Below, in pieces: positions 36,119 to 44,605 of a stretch of 61,231 nt of DNA (position 1 is the stretch's first letter; each line of letters starts with the position of its first letter). The DNA is from CAZUXE01 sp964624585 (GTDB taxonomy: Bacteria; Hydrothermota; Tepidihabitantia; B3-TA06): positions 1 to 61,231 of the forward strand of contig CAZUXE010000012.1 in NCBI GenBank assembly GCA_964624585.1, in the 5' to 3' direction. The position numbers were made by a program, and so were the translations under genes. The notes beneath the pieces are model-generated. The model saw nothing but the letters and a program-made list of their open reading frames with translations. It was not told the origin of the DNA and made no database searches.

Positions 36119-36233
36119 GAATGTTTCTTTGTATTCTATTTTTCCGTAATAAAAATCCTATTGTCCATTTAGTAGTTGCAAAGTTCTATAATCACTGTTG
36201 AAATAATTAGCAGTTTTTACAAATTCGCAAATT

Positions 36234-36479
36234 CTATTGGCTATCGTCGGGAAGGAGATAATCATCAATATCTTCAACTGTAACCCAATTATCGTAGATC
36301 TGTTGACTGATGGTACACTGGCATACATCTTCCAGAGAAGAGATAAGCGGCGGTGCGTCTTGTGGCCAATTTTTCCCGCCCAGACCGTTAAGTATGGTTG
36401 AGTCGTTTAATTGACTTACTGGAACTCCCGCCCAATTGGCTATCGCTTGATAAATTTGCTGTTTTGTGCATGAAGACAT
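36234..36479 (-). CDS. Acyl-carrier-protein-like small protein lacking the phosphopantetheine serine
   Basis: 81-residue acidic protein. The pattern IYQAIANWAGVPVSQLNDSTILNGLGG, a helix PPLISSLEDVCQCTI and the end VTVEDIDDYLL follows the helix plan of acyl carrier proteins (D-x-S-L-..-DLGxDSL, LExxFxIxI, TVxDIxxYI). Where ACPs have Gly-x-Asp-Ser-Leu this has GGKNW, so the prosthetic group could not attach. It contains three cysteines. AAAGGAG lies 5 nt before the ATG. It follows a TPR gene after 29 nt. The ACP-like assignment rests on pattern reading only; the role is unknown. Confidence 0.6.
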   Translation of the reverse strand: MSSCTKQQIYQAIANWAGVPVSQLNDSTILNGLGGKNWPQDAPPLISSLEDVCQCTISQQIYDNWVTVEDIDDYLLPDDSQ

Positions 36480-36508
36480 CTTCGCTCCTTTATGTCTTTT
36501 TTATTAAG

Positions 36509-37612
36509 TTAACGAGGAGTTTTTTCAAGCCACTCTTGAATTTCCGCGAGTTGTTTGTCCAGACCAAATCTGGCGTACCCTAGACGTGCAGTATGCAAAA
36601 GTTCCTTGAAAACATTTTTGTCTACTAAAGCTCTATTGGATGCAGCAAGAAAACTTTCATGAAAAGCTCTAAAACGATAGGCGTCTTTTAAGCTTTCAGC
36701 AATATCCAGAGCTTCCTTGTAGTACAGAATAGCTTGCGTAGCGTTACTTTCTATTAATTCCTTTTCAGCCATAACCAGTTTTAAGGCTCCTGTGCAGGCT
36801 TCATGTCCTGTTGCATCGATAAATTCTATAGTGTCTTCAAGAAATTCATCCGCTTGTTCTGTTCGCCCAAGATAGATATATGCCCGAATTAAGTCGCATT
36901 TTGCCATTGCTGCGTTTTTATTATCTTTTAGTATAGTGTAGAGTTTTATGGATTTATGTAATTCAGGGATAGCCTTTGCAAACTCTTCTTTCTTAAGATG
37001 TACTGAAGCGCGGCGGAAATGAACCACAGCTTCAAGATTTTTGTTACCTATCTCTGCAGAAATTTTTTCAAGAGATTTCAAGGCAATGAGCGCATTTTCA
37101 TAGTCCTCCATTTCAGTATAGTAAAAACTCATTCTGCTGTAACAGGTTGCTTCACCAATTTTATCGTTTGCGACCTTCATTTTTTGCATTGCGACTTTAA
37201 GTTTTTCTAAAGCGCTTTTGTGATTTCCTCTGCGTTGGTCAAGTAGAGCAAGATTCAAATAGAGTCGCCCTTGAATTCTAGTATCGTTATTTTGCTCCGC
37301 TTGTTTCAGGGCTTGTCTCCAAACCTGGCTGGCTAGTGAATAGTTGTTCATTCTTGAGAAAACGTTGCCTAGAGTGAATGCTGTGGTATAGATAAGTTTA
37401 AGATTGCCACTTCTGGCTGCGTGACGTCGTGCAGCCTCGGCGTGAAGTCTGGCTTGAATCAACTTACCTCTATTAAGAAAAATACAAGCGGCAAGCCGAT
37501 TGTATTCTCCGTTTTCAGAGGCTGTGGGTGCGAATTTCAAACCCTTCATAATACTGTTCAGGGATTCATCGAATTGCTCCCGTTGATAATACCCTTTAGC
37601 CTCAGAAAGCAA
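36509..37612 (-). CDS. Tetratricopeptide-repeat protein
   Basis: Cytoplasmic, all-helical protein of at least 367 residues built of about nine TPR units (for example YYQREQFDESLNSIMKGLKFAP, LNLALLDQRRGNHKSALEKLKVA, YYTEMEDYENALIALKSLEKI). No enzymatic domain. The first canonical in-frame start is a TTG at 37612 with no ribosome site. A perfect AGGAGG lies upstream at 37675-37670 and the in-frame codon 6 nt after it is ATC (37663), so either a non-canonical start adds 17 residues or a frameshift hides a normal one. It is the first gene of an operon with the ACP-like protein; such TPR proteins usually scaffold partners. Confidence 0.82.
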   Translation of the reverse strand: MLSEAKGYYQREQFDESLNSIMKGLKFAPTASENGEYNRLAACIFLNRGKLIQARLHAEAARRHAARSGNLKLIYTTAFTLGNVFSRMNNYSLASQVWRQALKQAEQNNDTRIQGRLYLNLALLDQRRGNHKSALEKLKVAMQKMKVANDKIGEATCYSRMSFYYTEMEDYENALIALKSLEKISAEIGNKNLEAVVHFRRASVHLKKEEFAKAIPELHKSIKLYTILKDNKNAAMAKCDLIRAYIYLGRTEQADEFLEDTIEFIDATGHEACTGALKLVMAEKELIESNATQAILYYKEALDIAESLKDAYRFRAFHESFLAASNRALVDKNVFKELLHTARLGYARFGLDKQLAEIQEWLEKTPR

Positions 37613-37701
37613 TTTAGCACTCTGTGTTTGTTTTTCATGAGCGCTGTTATTTCCATTAACGATGCCCGACCTCCTGCATCTAAATTCTTTACAACAAAGT
37701 T

Positions 37702-37730
37702 ATAATATAGTACATATAGGCCTTTGTCAA
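37702..37730 (-). promoter_or_regulatory. Promoter of the TPR/ACP-like operon
   Basis: Minus strand: TTGACA (37730-37725), 17-nt spacer, TATTAT (37707-37702). The AGGAGG site is about 20 nt downstream of the expected start. Confidence 0.8.
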
Positions 37731-38139
37731 GTATTTTTTATCTTAAAACGCGGCTTGCAAAAAATAGGAAAGACATATAGTTGCTAAATTTTAAAAACTT
37801 TCCAATTCCATCACCCTTTCAATTTGTAAAAAGTGTATGGGTTTACGGTTAAATTCATCATGTTTAGAGGTATGAAGTGTCACGGGGTGTTGCGTGAGGA
37901 TATCCTATGAGTTACGTATGCTTTGAACATTTCCGAAGTTTTTGACTTTTAGTGCGTTACGGTGTTACGGATGTTACGGGAATTTCTCTTCAAGGTTTTT
38001 TGGGGAAGGCAGAGAGAAGGGGAATGGGCTTTGTCTATTTATTCAGTTTCACTATTCTCATGAACTACTTCGTGAGAATGTGGGGATAGGGGCTAAAGCA
38101 GGTTGGTCATTTTATTTAAAAGCATTATCACGGAAAGTT
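37731..38139. repeat. Intergenic region with GTTACGG repeats
   Basis: About 400 nt without a gene. A cluster at 37877-37980 includes GTGTCACGGGGTGTTGCG and three successive copies of GTTACGG (GCGTTACGG, TGTTACGG, TGTTACGGG), matching clusters near 15.6 and 59.1 kb. Confidence 0.6.
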
Positions 38140-39069
38140 CTACTCTTCTGAGCGTATTTCGCCGATAAACTCTTCCAGTAAGTCTTCAAGGGTAACAAGT
38201 CCTATGGGCTTATCGTTGATATCAAGCACCACTGCAATGTGTTCGCGCAAATTCTGCATGGTTTTAAGAAGCTCCGTAATGCGTACCCCCGGACGAGTAA
38301 AGAAAGGCTTACGAAGTTTTGAAGTAGGATGCAGCAGGTCTTTAGTGTGTATTATACCAATAACTTGTTCGTTATCGCGAACTACAGGGTAACGTGTAAA
38401 ACCATGCTCTGTGATGGCTTTAAGTATTTGTTTCCTGTCAACGTTTTCAGGAAGTGTAGTTACCCTGTCCCATGGAATCATCACATCGGCAAGAGGGGTA
38501 TCAAAGGCTTTGAATAAATTTGCTACTCGTGGTGAGGTTTTCTCTTCAATACTTCCAATTTTTTCGCCCAGCTTAAGCGCTGTTAGCATATCAGGACGAG
38601 TTATTGAAAGTCGTTCACCGCTGAGTTTTGAAAATTTAGGACGTTTGAACAATTTTCTAAAAGGTTTTGTGAGCAGTACACCTACGCTGAAAAATCCGGC
38701 GGTGGAGATGACCATTCGTTCAGCCCTCATGCGTGCGCTTGTTTTTGGCAGGTAGTCACCAAATAGAAGTCCGGCAAGCGAACCTACAATTATAGCCAGC
38801 GCTGTTCCAAGGGTTTCAAATTTATCCACAAAGTAGGTAGTGATAAAAAATCCCGATAATACAACCGCAATATTGGTACAAATAAGGGTCATTACGAGTA
38901 GCAATTCGGGATTTTTCAAAAGTTCTATTGCCTGTTCCTGCCTGCGGGTTTTGCGCGAAAGATGAGCAACCCTTACCGGATTGGCCACAACGTAAGCTGT
39001 TTCCGAGCCAGAAAAGAACCCTTGTAGAACTATAAATACAGCTCCTAATACAAGTAGCCATTCATCCAT
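38140..39069 (-). CDS. CNNM (DUF21) plus CBS-domain membrane protein, short form
   Basis: 309-residue paralogue of the preceding gene. An N-terminal DUF21/CNNM domain (about 1-170) with four hydrophobic segments is followed by a CBS pair (VMIPWDRVTTLPEN... and LLKTMQNLREHIAVVLD...GLVTLEDLLEEFIGEI). It ends right after the CBS pair and lacks the CorC_HlyC domain of its partner. The family is tied to Mg2+/Co2+ transport or efflux; the older name hemolysin is misleading. The ATG overlaps the upstream stop as TAATG. Confidence 0.88.
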   Translation of the reverse strand: MDEWLLVLGAVFIVLQGFFSGSETAYVVANPVRVAHLSRKTRRQEQAIELLKNPELLLVMTLICTNIAVVLSGFFITTYFVDKFETLGTALAIIVGSLAGLLFGDYLPKTSARMRAERMVISTAGFFSVGVLLTKPFRKLFKRPKFSKLSGERLSITRPDMLTALKLGEKIGSIEEKTSPRVANLFKAFDTPLADVMIPWDRVTTLPENVDRKQILKAITEHGFTRYPVVRDNEQVIGIIHTKDLLHPTSKLRKPFFTRPGVRITELLKTMQNLREHIAVVLDINDKPIGLVTLEDLLEEFIGEIRSEE

Positions 39070-40313
39070 TATTTGCTCCTTTCCTCAAGCGGCTTTTCTT
39101 TTTTTAAGACAACCTTATCAATCTTCAGGTTTCGTACTTTTTGTATCTTTATGATAATGCCGTTGTAGGTTATAGTATCTGAATTTTTTGGAATTCTACC
39201 CAGTTCGTGAGTAATTAGTTCCGAAAGGCGGTCAAACTCATCTTCGGCCTCAGCAAAGGCTTCGTCGAACAATTGGTTAAGGGTCGCCAAATCAATGTAT
39301 CCGTCAACTATGTAGCTTCCGTTTTTTTGTTTCTTGTAGGGAGTTGCAGAATCAAACTCATCTGCAATTTCACCGAATATTGCCTCTAGGATATCTTCAA
39401 GAGTAACTATGCCTGCGGTACCTCCAAATTCGTCAATCACCACTGCAATATGCCTGTCTGAACGCCGCAGTTCTTCAAGAAGGTCGGAAAGCGCCTTGGT
39501 TTCTGGTACGTAATAGGGGTCACGCAGCAGTTCCTTAAGCTCAATCGGTGCAGGCGAAGTAAGCAAATCTTTAGTATAGACTATTCCAACAATCTGGTCG
39601 GCGGATTCTTTGTATACAGGATAGCGGGATTTTCGGGTTTTGCGAATATAGGCCATTACGTCTTGATATTTGGTGTCTAGCGATATAGCCTTCATTTCAA
39701 CCCTTGGGGTCATAATTTCTGTAACCGTTCTTTCGCCTAAATCAACCAGGTTTTCCATAATTCGTTCTTCATCTTTTCGTAAAATTCCGTAGCGTACCGC
39801 CATTTCAATCATGGTTTTGACCTCTTCATCGGTTGGGAAAGGCGCCTCTTTTGGACGTCTGCGACGCAGCAGTTTTGCCAATGCGCCAAGCGCCCAGGTG
39901 ATGGGAAAGAAAATCCATGAAAAGAAAACTATTATCGGTGCGTAAAGCTTTGAAAGCCTGACCGGGAAACGTACGGCAATTATCTTTGGGGTTATTTCTC
40001 CGAATAGCAAAAGCATAAGAACCATAAGAACGACACCTAAGGTTAAGGTTTGCGTTTCATTCCAGTTCCAATGCTTGGCGGCTTGTATTAAAAGAGCAGT
40101 CCATAGCGAGGTTGCCGCAAAGTTTACAATAAGGTTGCCTGAAAGAATGGTTGCTAAAAGGCGGTCACGAGAACGCAGGAGGGAGTTTACTAGGCGGTTG
40201 TTACTCAGGCGCGCGCTCCTTAAAGGTGAAAGGGAAAAGAAGGCTGTTTCAGCGCTTGAGAAAAATGCGCTTGCCAGAAGTAAGAATCCTATTGCAATTA
40301 CAAGGGGAATCAC
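39069..40313 (-). CDS. CNNM/CorC-family protein with DUF21, CBS pair and CorC_HlyC domain
   Basis: Inner-membrane protein of 414 residues from a GTG at 40313, chosen because AGGAGG stands 8 nt upstream and the GTG overlaps the preceding stop (GTGA); a TTG six codons earlier is the alternative. DUF21 (about 1-190; FFSSAETAFFSL is diagnostic), CBS pair (about 200-325; IMTPRVEMKAIS, RHIAVVIDEFGGTAGIVTLEDILEAIFGEI), C-terminal CorC_HlyC domain (about 335-410). Probable role is divalent cation efflux or regulation. The order ybeZ-ybeY-corC is conserved in many bacteria, with one extra small gene here. Confidence 0.92.
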   Translation of the reverse strand: MIPLVIAIGFLLLASAFFSSAETAFFSLSPLRSARLSNNRLVNSLLRSRDRLLATILSGNLIVNFAATSLWTALLIQAAKHWNWNETQTLTLGVVLMVLMLLLFGEITPKIIAVRFPVRLSKLYAPIIVFFSWIFFPITWALGALAKLLRRRRPKEAPFPTDEEVKTMIEMAVRYGILRKDEERIMENLVDLGERTVTEIMTPRVEMKAISLDTKYQDVMAYIRKTRKSRYPVYKESADQIVGIVYTKDLLTSPAPIELKELLRDPYYVPETKALSDLLEELRRSDRHIAVVIDEFGGTAGIVTLEDILEAIFGEIADEFDSATPYKKQKNGSYIVDGYIDLATLNQLFDEAFAEAEDEFDRLSELITHELGRIPKNSDTITYNGIIIKIQKVRNLKIDKVVLKKEKPLEERSK

Positions 40314-40606
40314 TTTTGGTACCTCCTGCAAAATTCAATTGTCATATGCTTACAGTAAGCGGTTTTGATATCCATAACCTTGCCAATACTATATGTAAGG
40401 TGTGCTGTTGCTTCCGTTGGAGCAGTTTCTTTAGAGCTGTCCTTCTTGAGAGAAGTCAAAACAACGCGCTTGAAGCGAGTAGTTAGAGCAACTTCTTTAG
40501 GGGTATCCTCAAGCCCATTCCACAAATTTTGGGTTAATAACCCAAGTTTAGTTACGGAGACATTCATAGCCCTGATGGCCTTGCAGGGAGTAATTATAGA
40601 AGACAT
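40310..40606 (-). CDS. Unknown 98-residue protein coupled to ybeY and the CNNM gene
   Basis: Small cytoplasmic basic protein, no signal peptide or membrane segment, no recognised family. It is rich in Thr, Lys and Arg with three Cys (positions about 8, 82 and 92), the last two near the C-terminus (YCKHMTIEFCRRY). Evidence that it is real is positional: its ATG overlaps the ybeY stop (TGATG), and its stop overlaps the next start (GTGA), leaving no other gene for 290 nt. It could serve translation or rRNA processing like its neighbours, but nothing in the sequence shows this. Confidence 0.7.
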   Translation of the reverse strand: MSSIITPCKAIRAMNVSVTKLGLLTQNLWNGLEDTPKEVALTTRFKRVVLTSLKKDSSKETAPTEATAHLTYSIGKVMDIKTAYCKHMTIEFCRRYQK

Positions 40607-40989
40607 CACTTCAGATATTTCTCCATAAGAGGTTTCATCTGCTCATGAGTGTAGCCCAGCAGATGCAATATGCCGTGCGCAACCAGTCGTTCAAGTTCTT
40701 CATCAAGACTTGCACCGTATTGTTTTGCTTGAATCTCAGCACGTTCAATTGAAATATACACCTCGCCTAAAAAGTCTGCTTCGTCAAACGGGAAAGAGAG
40801 TACATCCGTTGGAAGCTCTTTCGACCGGTATTGGCTATTTAAGGATTTTAACATTGCATCATCAGTCAGCACGATATTAATTCCCCTATCGCATTGCTCA
40901 GAATTAAGAATTTTTTTTGCCAACTTTTGAATGGCTTGTTTTTTTACCGGTGTTTTTGTTGTTAGTTCTATTGTTATTTGTTTGTTCAT
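40606..40989 (-). CDS. ybeY: Endoribonuclease YbeY (rRNA maturation factor)
   Basis: Zinc-dependent endoribonuclease for 16S rRNA 3'-end maturation and ribosome quality control. 127 residues, slightly short. The metal site is His105, His109 and His115 in HGILHLLGYTH (usual HGxLHLxGYDH, so Asp is Thr here). PTDVLSFPFDE is diagnostic. Its ATG is 86 nt inside the 3' end of the upstream HD gene, an unusually long overlap. It is in the conserved phoH-HD-ybeY order. Confidence 0.95.
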   Translation of the reverse strand: MNKQITIELTTKTPVKKQAIQKLAKKILNSEQCDRGINIVLTDDAMLKSLNSQYRSKELPTDVLSFPFDEADFLGEVYISIERAEIQAKQYGASLDEELERLVAHGILHLLGYTHEQMKPLMEKYLK

Positions 40990-43018
40990 AACGCACCCGC
41001 GGATGGAAAATACCCATTAAGGTTGCCGCAAAAACGGTTTGAACCTTGTGGATATCACTGGTTGTGAATGCGCATTCATCCAATTGACCATCCGCTATTT
41101 TATGTTCGATTACATTTTTTATGATTTCTGCCAAATTCTCTCTATCGCTGAACCCTTTTGAGCGAACCGCGGCTTCTACAGAATCTGCAAGCATAACAAT
41201 GGCTGCTTCCTTAGTTTGAGGCTTCGGGCCAGGGTAACGGAAAGCGGATTCGGGAACAGGATCATCCGATTTTTGCTTAATGGATTTCTGATAAAAGAAT
41301 TCCATTCTTGTAGTACCATGATGCTGTAAGATTATGTCCCTTATAGGTTTAGGCAAGCGGTTGCGTTTTGCAAGAATATCACCTTCTTTAACATGGCTTG
41401 CCAGAATAAGCGCTGACATTCTTGGTTTAAGGCTGTCGTGTGGATTTTCCTGCTCCAATTGGTTCTCAATGTAGTAGTGAGGTTTGGTCATTTTTCCAAT
41501 ATCGTGATAGTATCCGCCTGCAAGCGCCAAAGCAGAGTCGGCGCTTATTGCCAATGCGGCCTTTTCGCTTAGGTTTCCCACAACTATGCTATGATGGTAG
41601 GAACCAGCAGCCTTTAAGGCAAATTCCTTGAATAAGGGACGGTTAAGGTTAGCTAAAAGATTGAGCGTTAATTTTGAAGAGAAGCCGAATACCCTTTCTG
41701 CTACAAAAAAGGTTGCCATGAAGAGTATTGTGTTTAAGGCTCCGTTTATACCTATACCTGCAAGCCAAAGCGGAAGCTGCTTTGCGCTAAGAGAAGAAGA
41801 ACTTAAAAGATAACTTGAACGCGCTAGAAGTCCGCCAAGAATAACGAATCCAAGAACCGCTATAAAGCCCGTTTGCTTTTTTATAAAAGGGTACGCAGCC
41901 AAAGCTCCGAAACCAACCGCAACGGCATATATAAGAAACTCCGGTTCTGTTTGGATTGGTAGGTAGAGAAGTAGGGATGTTGCGCTTGCCAAAAGTATGC
42001 CGTATATTGGCTCCAGAAAAACCGCGGCAGATAGCGCTATGAACGCAGTTGGTAGAAACCACCAAATGGAAAATTTTCGGAAGACAAAATTAAGAATTAT
42101 GCCTACTACCATAATAAATGCAATGAACAGCATTTTTCGAGGCCCCAGTCTCAAGCGGAGGAGGTATATTGATATAGCTAACGCAAACAGTATCAAAAAA
42201 TAGAGGATATTCTGCTGGGCAAAAATTTGAAATCTTACCCTAAGATTTGCCTCAACTGCGGCGTTAATTGCGTTGATTTTCTTAAGGGTATATGCGTCAA
42301 TTCTGCTGTTGGCTTCAGCTAACAGTTCTCCTCGTTCAATGTAGCCTTCCTTTGTATCTACCCTTGCTCTTGCCTTTTCTTGCCGTGCCTTGAACTCTTC
42401 TTTATCCAAAACCAAATTCGGGTTTGGCAGTACAATTTTTCTTAATAAATCGGTAAGCAATGCCGCCCGTGGTCTGTCGTATGGAAAAAGCCTTTTCGCT
42501 TCATTTTCAATCAATGTATCAACGTCCCAGAATCCCAAAATATTATTTACAGATTCCTCCAATTCAAACTCATCTGCAATTACAACTACGGTTCGAGTAT
42601 GAATATCTTCCTTTTGTCGGGCATAGCCCTGAGAACGAATCCTTGCCAGGACACTATCAGCACCTGCCAGTAATTTTGAGCTAATTAAATCCCTGTTCTC
42701 AATCCCTAGCTCCTTGGCAATGGAAGGTGATGATGGCATGTTCCGAAGAGTTTTTCGCCACTTAAGCTCGGCTTCGTTACTTACTCTTAATACGGGAAGC
42801 ACTGTTGCCGCGGCGCTGTCTTGCTCTGCTGCAAATTTTGCTGAGTCTTTTGGCATTGGTATAGAAACAGGCGAACGAATATCTTTTTCCACAAGATCGC
42901 CTTCTTTGTAGTCCATTTTAGGCGGAGGTGCAATAAATGGAGCAAGGTTAAGGGCAAGCAAAATTGCTAAAGCGCATCCAATAAAAGAAAGCACTCTAAT
43001 GGCGTTACTTTTTTTCAT
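40904..43018 (-). CDS. 7TM-HD domain phosphodiesterase (PgpH/YqfF type)
   Basis: Membrane protein of 704 residues: N-terminal anchor (about 8-28), a large extracytoplasmic 7TMR-HDED domain (about 30-265), seven hydrophobic helices (about 270-455), and a cytoplasmic HD domain (about 475-640) with SYHHSIVVGNLSEKAA and YYHDIGKM. The PgpH family hydrolyses cyclic di-AMP, so it likely links second-messenger level to an external signal. The C-terminal tail is Asn/Lys-rich (TNNNRTNNKNTGKK) exactly where the gene overlaps ybeY by 86 nt, suggesting tail composition is dictated by the other frame. It starts within the phoH 3' end. Confidence 0.93.
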   Translation of the reverse strand: MKKSNAIRVLSFIGCALAILLALNLAPFIAPPPKMDYKEGDLVEKDIRSPVSIPMPKDSAKFAAEQDSAAATVLPVLRVSNEAELKWRKTLRNMPSSPSIAKELGIENRDLISSKLLAGADSVLARIRSQGYARQKEDIHTRTVVVIADEFELEESVNNILGFWDVDTLIENEAKRLFPYDRPRAALLTDLLRKIVLPNPNLVLDKEEFKARQEKARARVDTKEGYIERGELLAEANSRIDAYTLKKINAINAAVEANLRVRFQIFAQQNILYFLILFALAISIYLLRLRLGPRKMLFIAFIMVVGIILNFVFRKFSIWWFLPTAFIALSAAVFLEPIYGILLASATSLLLYLPIQTEPEFLIYAVAVGFGALAAYPFIKKQTGFIAVLGFVILGGLLARSSYLLSSSSLSAKQLPLWLAGIGINGALNTILFMATFFVAERVFGFSSKLTLNLLANLNRPLFKEFALKAAGSYHHSIVVGNLSEKAALAISADSALALAGGYYHDIGKMTKPHYYIENQLEQENPHDSLKPRMSALILASHVKEGDILAKRNRLPKPIRDIILQHHGTTRMEFFYQKSIKQKSDDPVPESAFRYPGPKPQTKEAAIVMLADSVEAAVRSKGFSDRENLAEIIKNVIEHKIADGQLDECAFTTSDIHKVQTVFAATLMGIFHPRVRYEQTNNNRTNNKNTGKKTSHSKVGKKNS

Positions 43019-43937
43019 ACGCCTCTATTATAGCTGAGACAAGGGGAGGACGTACAACGTCTCTGGAATCAAAATGAACAAAATGGATGCCTGCAACTCC
43101 AGTTAGGATATCTACCGCGTCAACAAGGCCCGACTTATTGCCACGGCTTAAGTCTATTTGGGTTATATCGCCGGTAATTATAGCGTGTGAGTTCCATCCC
43201 ATACGTGTAAGAAACATCTTCATTTGAGGAGAAGTGGTGTTTTGCGCTTCGTCAAGAATAATATAGGCGTCTGAAAGGGTTCTGCCGCGCATAAAAGCAA
43301 GAGGAGCTATTTCAATAACCTGATTATCTAAATATCTTTTCATTTTATCTGCAGGTATCATATCTGACAAGGCATCGTAGATAGGACGTAGATAGGGGTC
43401 AACCTTTTCCTTTAGGTCTCCAGGCAAAAAGCCCAAACTTTCACCTGCCTCCACTGCGGGACGCGCAAGTATTATTCTATCGATTTTCCCATTAGAAAGC
43501 GCTTCAACAGCTTTAGCAACAGCTAAATAGGTTTTGCCCGTTCCTGCAGGTCCAACCCCAAAAGTAACAGGGTTTTTTTCAATACTTTTTATGTAGGTTT
43601 CCTGATGTTGGGACTGTGGACGCAAAAGTCTGCGCGGGGTGTATATGACGCCCTCTTCCTGCGTTTCCGCGTTACGTCTGCTTCCCTTGCCCTTCCTGAT
43701 TTCTACAAAAACATCTTCCGGTGTTAGAATTTTGCCGGATGAAATTCTTGCACACAGTTTACCGATAAGGTTTTCAATTTCTTCAATTTCTTCACTTCCA
43801 CCCTCAATTGTAATCTTATTACCGCGTGCAACTATTTGAGCATTAAATTGTTTACGGATAACCTTGAGGTTTTCGTCCCCCACCCCTGCCAATAGCAGCG
43901 GGTCTACATCCTTTAGCTTTATAACTTTTCTTGACAC
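43005..43937 (-). CDS. ybeZ: PhoH-family ATPase (YbeZ)
   Basis: Cytoplasmic P-loop ATPase of 310 residues thought to act with YbeY in rRNA processing. An N-terminal KH-like part (about 10-85; IVARGNKITIEGGSEEIEEIENLI) precedes the PhoH domain with Walker A GPAGTGKT and Walker B YIILDEAQNTT. The start is a GTG at 43937 with no Shine-Dalgarno site and no clear promoter abutting it. A hairpin lies between it and the LysM gene upstream. Confidence 0.95.
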   Translation of the reverse strand: MSRKVIKLKDVDPLLLAGVGDENLKVIRKQFNAQIVARGNKITIEGGSEEIEEIENLIGKLCARISSGKILTPEDVFVEIRKGKGSRRNAETQEEGVIYTPRRLLRPQSQHQETYIKSIEKNPVTFGVGPAGTGKTYLAVAKAVEALSNGKIDRIILARPAVEAGESLGFLPGDLKEKVDPYLRPIYDALSDMIPADKMKRYLDNQVIEIAPLAFMRGRTLSDAYIILDEAQNTTSPQMKMFLTRMGWNSHAIITGDITQIDLSRGNKSGLVDAVDILTGVAGIHFVHFDSRDVVRPPLVSAIIEAYEKK

Positions 43938-43965
43938 GGAAACACAATTAATTTAGATAATTAGA

Positions 43966-43991
43966 GGGGAAGACATAGAATAGTCTTCCCC
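43966..43991 (-). terminator. Hairpin, probable terminator of the lipoprotein-LysM operon
   Basis: A 9-bp perfect stem GGGGAAGAC/GTCTTCCCC with an 8-nt loop, 19 nt past the LysM stop. The T-run after it is poor (TCTAATTATCT), so it may be attenuating rather than fully terminating. Confidence 0.55.
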
Positions 43992-44009
43992 CCTAAAATT
44001 GCTTTAAGA

Positions 44010-44600
44010 TTAGCGAGGAATAACAAAGAGTTGACCAGGATAAATTAAATCCGGATCGTTGATTTTATCTTTGTTAGCTTCATAGATTTCGGGCCATTTG
44101 GAACCATCACCGTAGACTGCTACAGAATTAGCAATCTTCCAAAGCCAATTACCTGACTTAACCTTCCATTCGTTTACGCCTGGGATGAAAAGAATCCATC
44201 CAACGCGTACAACGTTAGGATCGGTAATAATGTCGTTATTGGCTTCATAAATAAGCGGCCACTTGGAGCCGTCATCATAGACATACTCGTCAGCAGCAAT
44301 CTTATAGAGATAGTCACCAGATTTTACGGTATAGCGACCCCAGTATTTAGGATTCTTCTCAAGTTCAGCAAGCTGAGCTTCAAGTTCTGCAATCTTTGAA
44401 TCAAGATTACTGATCTCTGATTGAAGTCCTTTTACTTTAGGATCGATATTCCCGATACCTTCTTCTGCGGCAGCTTTGCGAGCATTACAGGCTTCTAGTT
44501 TAGCCTCAGCTTCCTTCTTCTTCATTTTTGCGCCATAAGCTACACTTGAGAAAGCAAAAAGAACTGCTAAGACGAGCAGGAAAAACTTTTTCGCCATCAT
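44010..44600 (-). CDS. Exported coiled-coil protein with two LysM-like repeats
   Basis: 196-residue periplasmic protein. Signal peptide about 1-23 (LVLAVLFAFSSVAYGA). A coiled coil (about 27-83; VKGLQSEISNLDSKIAELEAQLAELE) precedes two LysM-like units: YTVKSGDYLYKIAADEYVYDDGSKWPLIYEANND and WKVKSGNWLWKIANSVAVYGDGSKWPEIYEANKD. The second ends IYPGQLFVIPR. Both match the SPR/LysM form found in FCB-type bacteria. It probably binds peptidoglycan and, with the coiled-coil lipoprotein before it, links envelope layers. GGAGG lies immediately before an ATGATG pair. Confidence 0.9.
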   Translation of the reverse strand: MMAKKFFLLVLAVLFAFSSVAYGAKMKKKEAEAKLEACNARKAAAEEGIGNIDPKVKGLQSEISNLDSKIAELEAQLAELEKNPKYWGRYTVKSGDYLYKIAADEYVYDDGSKWPLIYEANNDIITDPNVVRVGWILFIPGVNEWKVKSGNWLWKIANSVAVYGDGSKWPEIYEANKDKINDPDLIYPGQLFVIPR

Positions 44601-44605
44601 TCCTC

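Noticed and set aside
40365..40628. 87-residue plus-strand frame
   Set aside because: Antisense to the 40310-40606 gene, which has start/stop overlaps with both neighbours; the plus frame has none.
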